A stretch of 64,000 nt of DNA from NCBI RefSeq assembly GCF_027497995.1, contig NZ_JAODBT010000001.1:248001-312000 (forward strand), in the 5' to 3' direction. This DNA comes from Stenotrophomonas sp. Iso1. GTDB lineage: Bacteria > Pseudomonadota > Gammaproteobacteria > Xanthomonadales > Xanthomonadaceae. Position 1 is the first letter of the stretch. The number at the start of each line of letters is the position of its first letter. Made by a program: the position numbers and the translations under genes. The notes beneath the pieces are model-generated. The model saw only the letters and a list, made by a program, of their open reading frames with translations. It had not been told where the DNA came from and did no database searches. Positions 54,401 through 61,847 of the stretch are shown one piece after another.

Positions 54401-56905
54401 TCACGTCCCGCGCGGCTTGGCCCGGTGTGTTGCCGTCGCACTCCACGGGTCATCCGGCCACGGGTGCCGGGGATAGCGTCCTTTCATTTCCTTTTTCACT
54501 TCGGCGTATGTGTTCTGCCAGAAGTTCTTTAGGTCGCCTGTCACCTGCAACGGCTTGCCACCGGGTGAGAGCAGGTGCAGCAGCAGCGGCACGCGGCCAT
54601 CGGCGATGCGTGGCGTGTCGGCCAGGCCAAACAATTCCTGCAGTTTCACCGCCAGCACCGGTGGGCGCGGGGTAACGCCATCGTCGTCCAGTGTGTAGTC
54701 GATGCGGCGATCCATGCCGGAAGGCACGCTGATGCGTACCGGCGCATGGCGGTCGATCAACTGCCGCGTATTCCAGTCGATGCCGGATTTCAGTGCTTCG
54801 CCGAGTGCTTCTTCGGGCAACGCGTCCAATCGCGTTTTGCCGGTGAAGGCAGGCAGCAGCCAGTGGTCCAGTGTTGCCAGCAAGGCCGCATCGGAGAGAT
54901 CAGGCAGGCCCAGCTCCGGCATCCAGTGGCGCAGGCCCATCACGCGCCCGCGCCATTGCTGCAGGTTCTCGGTCCAGGGCAGGGCATCCAGACCCAGTTC
55001 CTGCACCGCATCGGTGAGGGCACGTGCGGCATGGGCCGGGTTCACCTGGCCGGCGGGGCGGCTGTCGAGCACGATGCGCTCGAAGCTGCTTTCGCGGCGC
55101 GCTTCCAGTGCACGCTTGCTGCCGTTCCAGCGCACCACATCCTGCTGCCGGAAGCGCGTGGGGAAGTCACGACGCAGGCGTACTTCGTCCACCGGCGCGG
55201 CCCGCAGGATCAAGGCATCGCGCGGGTCGTGGCGCAGTTCGCTGATCACCAGCCACGGTTCGCCGCGCAGGTCGCTGTTGTCGAACTGACGCGCGCTGCG
55301 GCCATTGGCCAGCTGATAGCGCATCGGGTCACTCGGATGCTGCACGGCGATGCGGTCAGGGAAGGCGTGCGCAAGCAGGTCGCCCAACTCGTGTGCTTCG
55401 ATATCGGCCGGTGGCGCGCCATCGCAACGCAGACGCCGTCGCCATTGCTTGGCAGCCGCATCAATGGCGGCCAGCGCGCTGCGATTGGCGTCATGCGGTG
55501 CGCGTCCATTGCGGAAAGCGGCCAGTGCGCGCCAGCGGGCGGCCAATGCGTCGCCGCCTTGGCGTAGCGGATCGCGTGCTTCCAGCAGTGCGGCCAGATC
55601 CGCCGCCAAAGCCTGCTCTCGGGTGTTCGTTGCCGACAGCAGCATCGCGGCCATGCGCGGATGCGTGCCGAGGCTGAGCATGCGTTTGCCCAGGGCGGTG
55701 ATGGTGTTGTCGCTGCTCAGTGCGCCCAGGCGCTGCAACAGCTCGCGCGCGGCGGCGAGTGCGCCAACCGGTGGCGGATCAACAAAGCGCAGGTCATCAC
55801 TGCCCCACGCAGCCAGTTCCAGTGCCAATGAGGCCAATTCGACCTGCATCATTTCCGGGCGCCGTTGTGGCTCCAGTCGCTGCGATTGCGGCCATAAGCG
55901 CCACGCCCAACCGGCGGCCACGCGGCCCGCGCGGCCTGCACGCTGGTCGGCGGAGGCCTGTGAGATGGCCACCGCATCCAGCCTCGAAAAGCCACTGTTG
56001 GGGTCGTAGCGCGGCTCGCGCGCCAGGCCGGCGTCGATCACCACACGCACGCCGGGCAAGGTTACCGAGGATTCGGCCACGTTGGTGGCAAGCACCACGC
56101 GGCGACGGCCATCCGGATCGAGTTGCAACACGCGGGATTGGTGCTCGATGGGGAGCTCGCCGTGGAGGGGGAGTACATCGAATCCTTCTCCCTGCGGCGA
56201 GGGACTTAAAGCCGCCTGCACCTTATTGATCTCCCGCTGCCCCGGCAGGAACACCAGCACGTCGCCCGGATGCTCAGCCAGCGCCTGCTCCACCGCGCGG
56301 CGGGTCTGCGCTTCCAGCGCCTCATCGCGACGGGCCGGAAAGTGGCTGACGTCCACCGGATAGCTGCGTCCTGCGCTGGACAGGCGCGGCGCATCGAGGA
56401 AGTTCGCCAGCCGTTCACCGTCGAGCGTGGCCGACATCACCACGATGCGCAGGTCGTCGCGCAGCTGGTCTTGCACGTCCAACGCCAGCGCCAAACCGAG
56501 ATCGGCGGACAGGTGACGTTCGTGGAATTCGTCGAACAGCAGCGCGCCCACGCCTTCCAGCAGTGGGTCGTCCTGCAGCATGCGGGTCAGGATGCCCTCG
56601 GTGACCACTTCAATGCGGGTGCGCGCTGACACCTTGTTCTCGAAGCGGATGCGGTAGCCGACGGTCTCGCCCACCGGCTCACCGAGCTGCTTGGCCATGA
56701 ACAGCGCCGCGCTGCGGGCGGCCACGCGGCGCGGCTCCAGCATGAGGATCTTGCGGCCTGCCAGCCATGGCGCATCCAGCAGCGCCAACGGTACCTGGGT
56801 GGTCTTGCCGGCGCCGGGCGGGGCTTCCAGCACCAGGCGCGGATGCGCAGCCAAGTGCTGGAGGATGTCGGGGAGTAGCGGAGTGATGGGGAATGCGAGT
56901 GACAT
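54401..56905 (-). CDS. hrpB: ATP-dependent helicase HrpB
   Basis: A 834-residue DEAH-box helicase. Walker A is LEAPPGAGKTTQVPLALL (starting about residue 24), motif II LLFDEFHERH, motif III VMSATLDGE, then RecA2 motifs VLATNVAESSVTLPGV and QASADQRAGRAGRVAAG. The C-terminal half is the HrpB-specific domain. Its cellular job is poorly defined; it is not the HrpB type III regulator of plant pathogens. The start at 56905 is set 6 nt after a TACAAT box; the open frame extends to 57079 but that part lacks homology-like sequence. Confidence 0.94.
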   Translation of the reverse strand: MSLAFPITPLLPDILQHLAAHPRLVLEAPPGAGKTTQVPLALLDAPWLAGRKILMLEPRRVAARSAALFMAKQLGEPVGETVGYRIRFENKVSARTRIEVVTEGILTRMLQDDPLLEGVGALLFDEFHERHLSADLGLALALDVQDQLRDDLRIVVMSATLDGERLANFLDAPRLSSAGRSYPVDVSHFPARRDEALEAQTRRAVEQALAEHPGDVLVFLPGQREINKVQAALSPSPQGEGFDVLPLHGELPIEHQSRVLQLDPDGRRRVVLATNVAESSVTLPGVRVVIDAGLAREPRYDPNSGFSRLDAVAISQASADQRAGRAGRVAAGWAWRLWPQSQRLEPQRRPEMMQVELASLALELAAWGSDDLRFVDPPPVGALAAARELLQRLGALSSDNTITALGKRMLSLGTHPRMAAMLLSATNTREQALAADLAALLEARDPLRQGGDALAARWRALAAFRNGRAPHDANRSALAAIDAAAKQWRRRLRCDGAPPADIEAHELGDLLAHAFPDRIAVQHPSDPMRYQLANGRSARQFDNSDLRGEPWLVISELRHDPRDALILRAAPVDEVRLRRDFPTRFRQQDVVRWNGSKRALEARRESSFERIVLDSRPAGQVNPAHAARALTDAVQELGLDALPWTENLQQWRGRVMGLRHWMPELGLPDLSDAALLATLDHWLLPAFTGKTRLDALPEEALGEALKSGIDWNTRQLIDRHAPVRISVPSGMDRRIDYTLDDDGVTPRPPVLAVKLQELFGLADTPRIADGRVPLLLHLLSPGGKPLQVTGDLKNFWQNTYAEVKKEMKGRYPRHPWPDDPWSATATHRAKPRGT

Positions 56906-56911
56906 CGGTCT

Positions 56912-56917
56912 ATTGTA
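56912..56917 (-). promoter_or_regulatory. -10 element TACAAT for leaderless hrpB mRNA
   Basis: On the minus strand TACAAT ends 6 nt before the hrpB ATG (56905), with no ribosome site. Confidence 0.6.
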
Positions 56918-57043
56918 GAAGCGCGCCGGTGTTGCCGCCGGGCAAGGGGCATGAGCCTTGTAGCCCAGGCAAGCGCAGCACCCTGAGCGACGAAATTCAG
57001 GCTGTGCGGGCACTGCCTGGAATGCCTCAGGAGACAGAGTGTC

Positions 57044-57049
57044 TACAAT
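57044..57049 (+). promoter_or_regulatory. -10 element for tatD
   Basis: TACAAT lies 32 nt before the tatD ATG, giving a leader of ordinary length. No clear -35. Confidence 0.45.
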
Positions 57050-57081
57050 CCCCCTCTCCCGTTTCCCTGTTCCCCGCAAAA

Positions 57082-57876
57082 ATGCAATTGATCGACATCG
57101 GCGCCAACCTTACCCACGAATCCTTTGATCGCGACCTGGACGCGGTGCTCGAGCGTGCCCGCGCCGCCGGCGTGGTGCAGATGGTGATCACCGGCGCCAG
57201 CCGCGAGCATTCGCCGATGGCGCTGGAACTGGCGCAACGCCATCCCGGTTTTCTGTACGCCACGGCCGGCGTGCATCCGCATCACGCCAGTGAGTACACC
57301 GACGAATGTGACGCGGAAATGCGCGCGCTGCATGCGCACCCGGAAGTGGTAGCGGTGGGCGAATGCGGGCTGGATTACAACCGCGATTTCTCGCCGCGTC
57401 CTGCGCAACGCAAGGCCTTCGAGCGTCAGCTGCAGATTGCTTCAGAGAATGGCAAGCCGCTGTTCCTGCATCAGCGCGATGCGCATGACGATTTCATCGC
57501 GATGATGAAGAACTTCGATGGCCAGATCGGCCCGGCGGTGGTGCATTGCTTTACTGCCGAACGCCGCGAACTGTTCGACTACCTGGACCGCGATTGGTAC
57601 ATCGGCATCACCGGCTGGTTGTGCGACGAGCGCCGTGGCGCGCATCTGCGTGAGCTGGTCAAGCACATTCCTGCTGAGCGCCTGTTGATCGAAACCGACG
57701 CGCCGTATCTGCTGCCGCGCACGATGCGGCCGTTGCCGAAGGACCGCCGCAACGAGCCTGCGTTCCTGTCGCATATCGTTGAAGAACTGGCGCGTGATCG
57801 CGGTGAGGACGTTGCTGTGACCGCCGCCAACGCTACCGCTGCCACGCGCACGTTCTTCCGTCTGCCGCCGGTCTGA
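57082..57876 (+). CDS. tatD: TatD-family metal-dependent deoxyribonuclease
   Basis: A 264-residue TIM-barrel hydrolase. MQLIDIGANLTHESF is the TatD (rather than YcfH) start; GVHPHHA, GECGLDYNRDFSP, LFLHQRDAHDDF, VVHCFTAE and LIETDAPYLLPR carry the metal-binding His, Glu and Asp residues. TatD is a Mg-dependent 3'-5' DNase linked to repair of oxidative damage, not to Tat export. The ATG at 57082 is the family start. It is divergent from hrpB. Confidence 0.93.
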   Translation: MQLIDIGANLTHESFDRDLDAVLERARAAGVVQMVITGASREHSPMALELAQRHPGFLYATAGVHPHHASEYTDECDAEMRALHAHPEVVAVGECGLDYNRDFSPRPAQRKAFERQLQIASENGKPLFLHQRDAHDDFIAMMKNFDGQIGPAVVHCFTAERRELFDYLDRDWYIGITGWLCDERRGAHLRELVKHIPAERLLIETDAPYLLPRTMRPLPKDRRNEPAFLSHIVEELARDRGEDVAVTAANATAATRTFFRLPPV

Positions 57877-57894
57877 CGGCAGGCGGGTTTTCAG

Positions 57895-58833
57895 TCACGC
57901 GGCGCGCTGCGACTCATAGGCCTGCAGGTGGCAATACGCTGCCTGCAGCAGCGGTGCAGCATGTCCAGCGGCAAACGCACGCTCCAGCATGTCACCGACG
58001 ATATGCGCCGCTTCCACGCGCTGACCGGCTTCCAGGTCGCGCAGCATCGAGGCCTTGATCGGTGAGCCGGGTTTGGTCACCGCGCCGAGTGCGATGTCCT
58101 GCGCCTTGGCCGGAATCGGTTGCCCGGCCTGCGCCGCCACGGCCAGACATTCGGCATACAACGCCTGCATGAACGCGGTGCCGTGGTCGGTGGCGACGAT
58201 GCTGCCGACATCCGCGCGCATCAGGCAGGTGCCCGCGGCCAGCGCGGTCAGGAAGGTGTACTTGATCCATTGCTCTTGGGCGATATCGGCCGAGGCGACG
58301 TGATCGAGGTTGGCGCTTTCACATGCGGCTGCGAAAGAAGCAACACGCGCGCTGATCGCGCCGCCGTCGCGCTCGCCAAAGGTCAGCTTGGCCGGCTTGT
58401 CCAGGTGCAGCACCGCACCATCATCGGCCTTGGTGGCGCTGATGAAGCACAGCCCGCCCAGCACCTTGTCGCGACCGAAGCGTGCATCCAGCGTGGCGTA
58501 ATGCCGTAGGCCATTGAGGATCGGCAACACCGTGGTGTTGGCACCAACGGCCGCCGCAATGGCGTCGATGGAGCTGTCCAGGTCGTAGGCCTTGCAGCTA
58601 AGGATTACCAGATCGAACGGCCGTGCGTGCGCGAGTTGCGGCAATGCATCGGCAGTGACGTACGTCACCGGGAACGCCGTGTCGCCCAACGGACTGCGGA
58701 TCACCAGCCCATCGCGATCCAACTGCGCGGCGCGGTTGGGCCGCACCAGGAAGGTGACATCGACACCGGCCTGCGCCAGGCGCCCACCAAAGTAACCACC
58801 AGTGCCACCGGCACCAAGAATCAGAATACGCAT
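57895..58833 (-). CDS. panE: 2-dehydropantoate 2-reductase
   Basis: A 312-residue NADPH-dependent ketopantoate reductase of the pantothenate (vitamin B5/CoA) pathway. RILILGAGGTGGYFGGRL is the dinucleotide-binding motif, VILSCKAYDLDS includes a conserved lysine, and EQWIKYTFLTALAAGTCLM the catalytic lysine region of the helical domain. The ATG at 58833 starts the Rossmann strand directly; the frame upstream to 58980 is non-coding. Paralogs of PanE with other 2-keto acids exist, so the substrate is inferred. Confidence 0.88.
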   Translation of the reverse strand: MRILILGAGGTGGYFGGRLAQAGVDVTFLVRPNRAAQLDRDGLVIRSPLGDTAFPVTYVTADALPQLAHARPFDLVILSCKAYDLDSSIDAIAAAVGANTTVLPILNGLRHYATLDARFGRDKVLGGLCFISATKADDGAVLHLDKPAKLTFGERDGGAISARVASFAAACESANLDHVASADIAQEQWIKYTFLTALAAGTCLMRADVGSIVATDHGTAFMQALYAECLAVAAQAGQPIPAKAQDIALGAVTKPGSPIKASMLRDLEAGQRVEAAHIVGDMLERAFAAGHAAPLLQAAYCHLQAYESQRAA

Positions 58834-58908
58834 GCGTTCGAACGTCCATCCGTCAACGGGAAGCGAGTGGGGCCATGATAGGCCCAGTGACGACACGATG
58901 GGCCCTTG

Positions 58909-59017
58909 CAGGAGCGGCTTCCGCCGCGAAGCTGGCAATGGCTCCGTTGACGTGTCATCTGCAAATGCAGTGGTTCCCACGCCGGGATATCCGCTTCGCG
59001 GTTGAAACCGCTCCGAC
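58909..59017. repeat. Inverted pair of GGAGCGG-type repeats
   Basis: GCAGGAGCGGCTTCCGCCGC (58912-58931) and, in reverse, CGCTTCGCGGTTGAAACCGC with CTCCGA (about 58992-59017) resemble the interspersed GTAGGAGCGGCTTCAGCC repeats common in Xanthomonadaceae. They face each other 60 bp apart between panE and the ABC terminator. Confidence 0.5.
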
Positions 59018-59029
59018 TGGGGCGCAAAA

Positions 59030-59057
59030 ACAAACGGCGCCTTTCGGCGCCGTTTGT
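59030..59057 (-). terminator. Intrinsic terminator of the ABC exporter operon
   Basis: ACAAACGGCGCC / GGCGCCGTTTGT, a perfect 12-bp stem with a 4-nt loop, is followed on the minus strand by TTTT. It lies 19 bp after the permease stop. Confidence 0.88.
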
Positions 59058-59076
59058 TCGGGGCAATAGCGCCTGC

Positions 59077-59871
59077 TCAGCTGCGCAGGCCGATACCACG
59101 ACGCAGCAGCCACAGTGCCAATGCAGTCAGTGCCGCCACAAAGCCGAGCATCAACGCGTAGGAAATCCACAACGGCACATCGCTGCTGCCCAGCAGGCCG
59201 TAACGGAAGGCGTTGACCATGTAGAAGATCGGATTGGCGTGCGTCATTGCCTGTGCCCAGCCCGGCAACAACGTCACCGAGTAGAACACGCCGCCCAGGT
59301 AGGTGAGCGGGGTCAGGATGAAGGTTGGCACGATCGCAACGTCGTCGAACTTCTTGGCGTAGACGGCGTTGATGAAGCCAGCCAGCGAGAAGATCGTTGC
59401 ACCCAGCAGCACCGTGGTCAGCGTCACCAGCGGGTGCGGGATGCGCACGGGGGTGAAGAACATGGCGATGATCAACACGATCACACCCACCATCATGCCG
59501 CGCAGCACCGCACCGGTGACATAGCCACCCAAGATCACCCAGTTCGGCATCGGGCTGACCAGCAGTTCTTCGATATGACGGCCGAACTTGGCGCCGAAGA
59601 ATGACGAACTGATGTTGCCGTAGCTGTTCTGGATCACGCTCATCATCACCAGGCCCGGCACGATGAACTGCATGTAGCTGTAGCCACCCATCGGCCCGAT
59701 CTTCGAGCCGATCAGGCCGCCGAAGATCAGGAAGTACAAGGTCATGGTGATGGCCGGCGGCACCAGGGTCTGGCCCCAGATGCGCAGGATGCGGCTGACT
59801 TCACGGCGGACGATGGTGCCCAGCGCCACCCAATTGCGGCTGCTGTCGGTCACGGGGACGGGGGTACTCAT
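59077..59871 (-). CDS. ABC-2 type transporter permease
   Basis: A 264-residue inner-membrane permease with about six helices. VSRILRIWGQTLVPPAITMTLYFLIFG near the N-terminus and the loop FGRHIEELLVSPMPNWVILGGYV are typical of ABC-2 exporters (YadH-type). Works with the ATPase encoded just upstream; the substrate (possibly a lipid, polysaccharide or drug) is unknown. Its ATG overlaps the ATPase stop by 4 bp (ATGA). Confidence 0.9.
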   Translation of the reverse strand: MSTPVPVTDSSRNWVALGTIVRREVSRILRIWGQTLVPPAITMTLYFLIFGGLIGSKIGPMGGYSYMQFIVPGLVMMSVIQNSYGNISSSFFGAKFGRHIEELLVSPMPNWVILGGYVTGAVLRGMMVGVIVLIIAMFFTPVRIPHPLVTLTTVLLGATIFSLAGFINAVYAKKFDDVAIVPTFILTPLTYLGGVFYSVTLLPGWAQAMTHANPIFYMVNAFRYGLLGSSDVPLWISYALMLGFVAALTALALWLLRRGIGLRS

Positions 59872-60821
59872 GCTGCGGTGGTCTCCAGGTTGCCGGTCAG
59901 GCGCACGAACAGCTCTTCCAGGCGGTTGCTCTTGGTACGCATCGAACGCACACGGATGCCGGCGTCAGCCAGTGCGGCGAACACGCGGTTGAGATCCATC
60001 GCGCGCGGCATGTCCAGGTCCAGCGTGTGCGCATCGGTGGCGATCATCGTGGCGCCCTCGATATGCGGCAGCTGCGTGGGCAGCACGCCGTCGATGTCGA
60101 AGATGAAACCTTCCACGTCAAGCTTGGCCAGCAGGTCGCGCATCGGGCCCTGCTCGACGATGCGGCCGTGGTTGATGATGGCCAGGTTGCGGCACAGCTG
60201 CTCGGCTTCTTCCAGGTAATGCGTGGTCAGGATGATGGTGGTGCCGGCGGCGTTGATTTCCTGCAGCGTTTTCCACATGTCGCGGCGGATTTCGATATCC
60301 ACACCGGCCGTGGGCTCGTCCAGAATCAGCAGGCGCGGGCGGGTCATCATGGCGCGGGCAATCATCAACCGGCGCTTCATGCCACCTGACAGCGTGCGGC
60401 TCATCATCTGTGCCTTGTTCCACAGGTGCGCGCGCTTGAGCTCTTCTTCGGCGCGCACTTCAGCTTCGGCACGCGGAATGCCGTAGAAACCGGCGTAGTT
60501 GACCAGGATGTCGAACGGCTTTTCGAACAGGTTGAAGTTGATTTCCTGCGGCACCAGCCCGATCAGGCGCATGGTGGCGCTGCGGTTGCTGACCAGGTCG
60601 GTGCCAAACACTTCCACCTGGCCTTCACTCAGGTTCACCAGCGAGGAAATGATGCCGATCATGGTCGACTTGCCGGCGCCGTTGGGGCCCAGCAGGGCGA
60701 AGAAGTCGCCCGGGGCGACCTCCATCGAGACGCCCTTGAGCGCTTGTACGCCGTTGTCGTAGGTTTTGCGGAGATCGTGGACGCGCAACGCGGGCGCGAT
60801 CGGGGAAATTCGGGAGTCCAA
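59868..60821 (-). CDS. ABC transporter ATP-binding protein (YadG-type)
   Basis: A 317-residue ATPase. Walker A GPNGAGKST, Q-loop VPQEINFNLFEKPF, signature TLSGGMKRRL, Walker B LLILDEPTAGVD and H-loop TTHYLEEAEQLC are all intact, with a C-terminal ~80-residue DUF4162-like extension. It powers the downstream ABC-2 permease. The start is TTG at 60821 with GAAGG 7 bp upstream. A minus-strand TATAAT at 60872-60877 is its likely -10. Confidence 0.93.
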   Translation of the reverse strand: MDSRISPIAPALRVHDLRKTYDNGVQALKGVSMEVAPGDFFALLGPNGAGKSTMIGIISSLVNLSEGQVEVFGTDLVSNRSATMRLIGLVPQEINFNLFEKPFDILVNYAGFYGIPRAEAEVRAEEELKRAHLWNKAQMMSRTLSGGMKRRLMIARAMMTRPRLLILDEPTAGVDIEIRRDMWKTLQEINAAGTTIILTTHYLEEAEQLCRNLAIINHGRIVEQGPMRDLLAKLDVEGFIFDIDGVLPTQLPHIEGATMIATDAHTLDLDMPRAMDLNRVFAALADAGIRVRSMRTKSNRLEELFVRLTGNLETTAA

Positions 60822-60871
60822 GCTCGGGCCTTCGCGCCAGGTTCACGGCGCCGGATGAGTGCAAGGCCGCT

Positions 60872-60877
60872 ATTATA
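60872..60877 (-). promoter_or_regulatory. -10 element TATAAT for the ABC exporter operon
   Basis: Perfect TATAAT on the minus strand, ~50 nt before the TTG start. The opposite strand reads TATTATAGG toward the reductase gene, so this AT-rich core may serve both. Confidence 0.5.
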
Positions 60878-60921
60878 GGTGGCCCCGTGGCCCATGCCCG
60901 GCTACACACTGTTTCTCCCCC

Positions 60922-61671
60922 GTGCCAATCCAATTCCCCCTCAAGCTGGTCGGCCGTCACATGCTGGCGCCCAGCGTCGGCCATTACCAGTTCGTCCGTG
61001 ACGACGGCCAACCGCTGGATTTCCAGCCCGGCCAGTTCATCCAGGTACATTTTTCCTACGCCGACGGCACCGCCACCAAGCGCAGTTACTCGCTGGCCAC
61101 CATCCATGACCATGCCCTCGGGCCGGGTGACGCGGTGGATATCGCAGTCAGTTTCGTCCCCGGCGGCGCCGCCACAGCCTTGTTTGAAGGGCTGGAGCTC
61201 GGCGGGCACATCACCGGCAGCGGCCCGTTTGGACGCTTCTGTCTGAACCCGGGCGACCACAACAGCCGTTACCTGCTGATTGCCACCGGTACCGGCGTTA
61301 CCCCGTATCGCTCGATGTTGCCGCTGCTGCGCAAGGCCATCGAAGAACGTGGCGTAGAAGTGGTACTGCTGCAGGGCGCACGCACGCCTGCTGAGCTGCT
61401 GTACAGCGAAGATTTCAGGGCCTTTGCCGAGGCTACCCCGGGCTTTCGTTACATGCCGTGTCTGTCCCGCGAACTGCCGGCCAATCCGCACCCGGATGGG
61501 CGCCAAGGCTACGTGCAGCAGCATCTGGCCGAGATCGCGCCGGACCCGGCCCGCGACATCGCCTACCTGTGTGGCAACCCGGACATGGTCGACGCCTGTT
61601 TCGAGGCGCTGAAGGTCGCCGGGTTGCCCGTTCCGCAGATCCGCCGCGAGAAGTACGTCAGCAGCAAGTAA
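60922..61671 (+). CDS. Ferredoxin-NADP reductase
   Basis: A 249-residue flavoenzyme that swaps electrons between NADPH and ferredoxin or flavodoxin. KRSYSLATIHD is the FAD-binding RxYS motif, LIATGTGVTPYRSMLPLL the NADPH-binding loop, YLCGNPDMVDACFEAL the second NADP site, and the chain ends REKYVSSK as in bacterial Fpr-type enzymes. GTG at 60922 was chosen because it starts directly before the first strand; an upstream ATG frame (60859) has no support. It is divergent from the ABC operon. Confidence 0.9.
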   Translation: MPIQFPLKLVGRHMLAPSVGHYQFVRDDGQPLDFQPGQFIQVHFSYADGTATKRSYSLATIHDHALGPGDAVDIAVSFVPGGAATALFEGLELGGHITGSGPFGRFCLNPGDHNSRYLLIATGTGVTPYRSMLPLLRKAIEERGVEVVLLQGARTPAELLYSEDFRAFAEATPGFRYMPCLSRELPANPHPDGRQGYVQQHLAEIAPDPARDIAYLCGNPDMVDACFEALKVAGLPVPQIRREKYVSSK

Positions 61672-61727
61672 AGCGCCTGCAAATGCCGGGAATCCGGTGT
61701 TTGTTCAGCGCGTTGCCGCGTGGTGAT

Positions 61728-61754
61728 CGAGCGCCCAGGCAAGGTGGGCGCTCG
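61728..61754. terminator. Hairpin between convergent reductase and kinase genes
   Basis: A perfect 10-bp stem (CGAGCGCCCA / TGGGCGCTCG) with a 7-nt loop. No T-run follows, so function as terminator is uncertain. Confidence 0.4.
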
Positions 61755-61847
61755 CCGTGCAGGACGTGGAAGGTGAAGGGAGTGCAGAAGCCCGCGATTG
61801 GAGTGGTTTCGTCCTGCCATGCACCTTGAATTGCGAGTGGAGGGTCC

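Noticed and set aside
56906..57079. Extended N-terminus of HrpB
   Set aside because: The added residues look non-coding and would remove the promoter box located 6 nt before the ATG at 56905.
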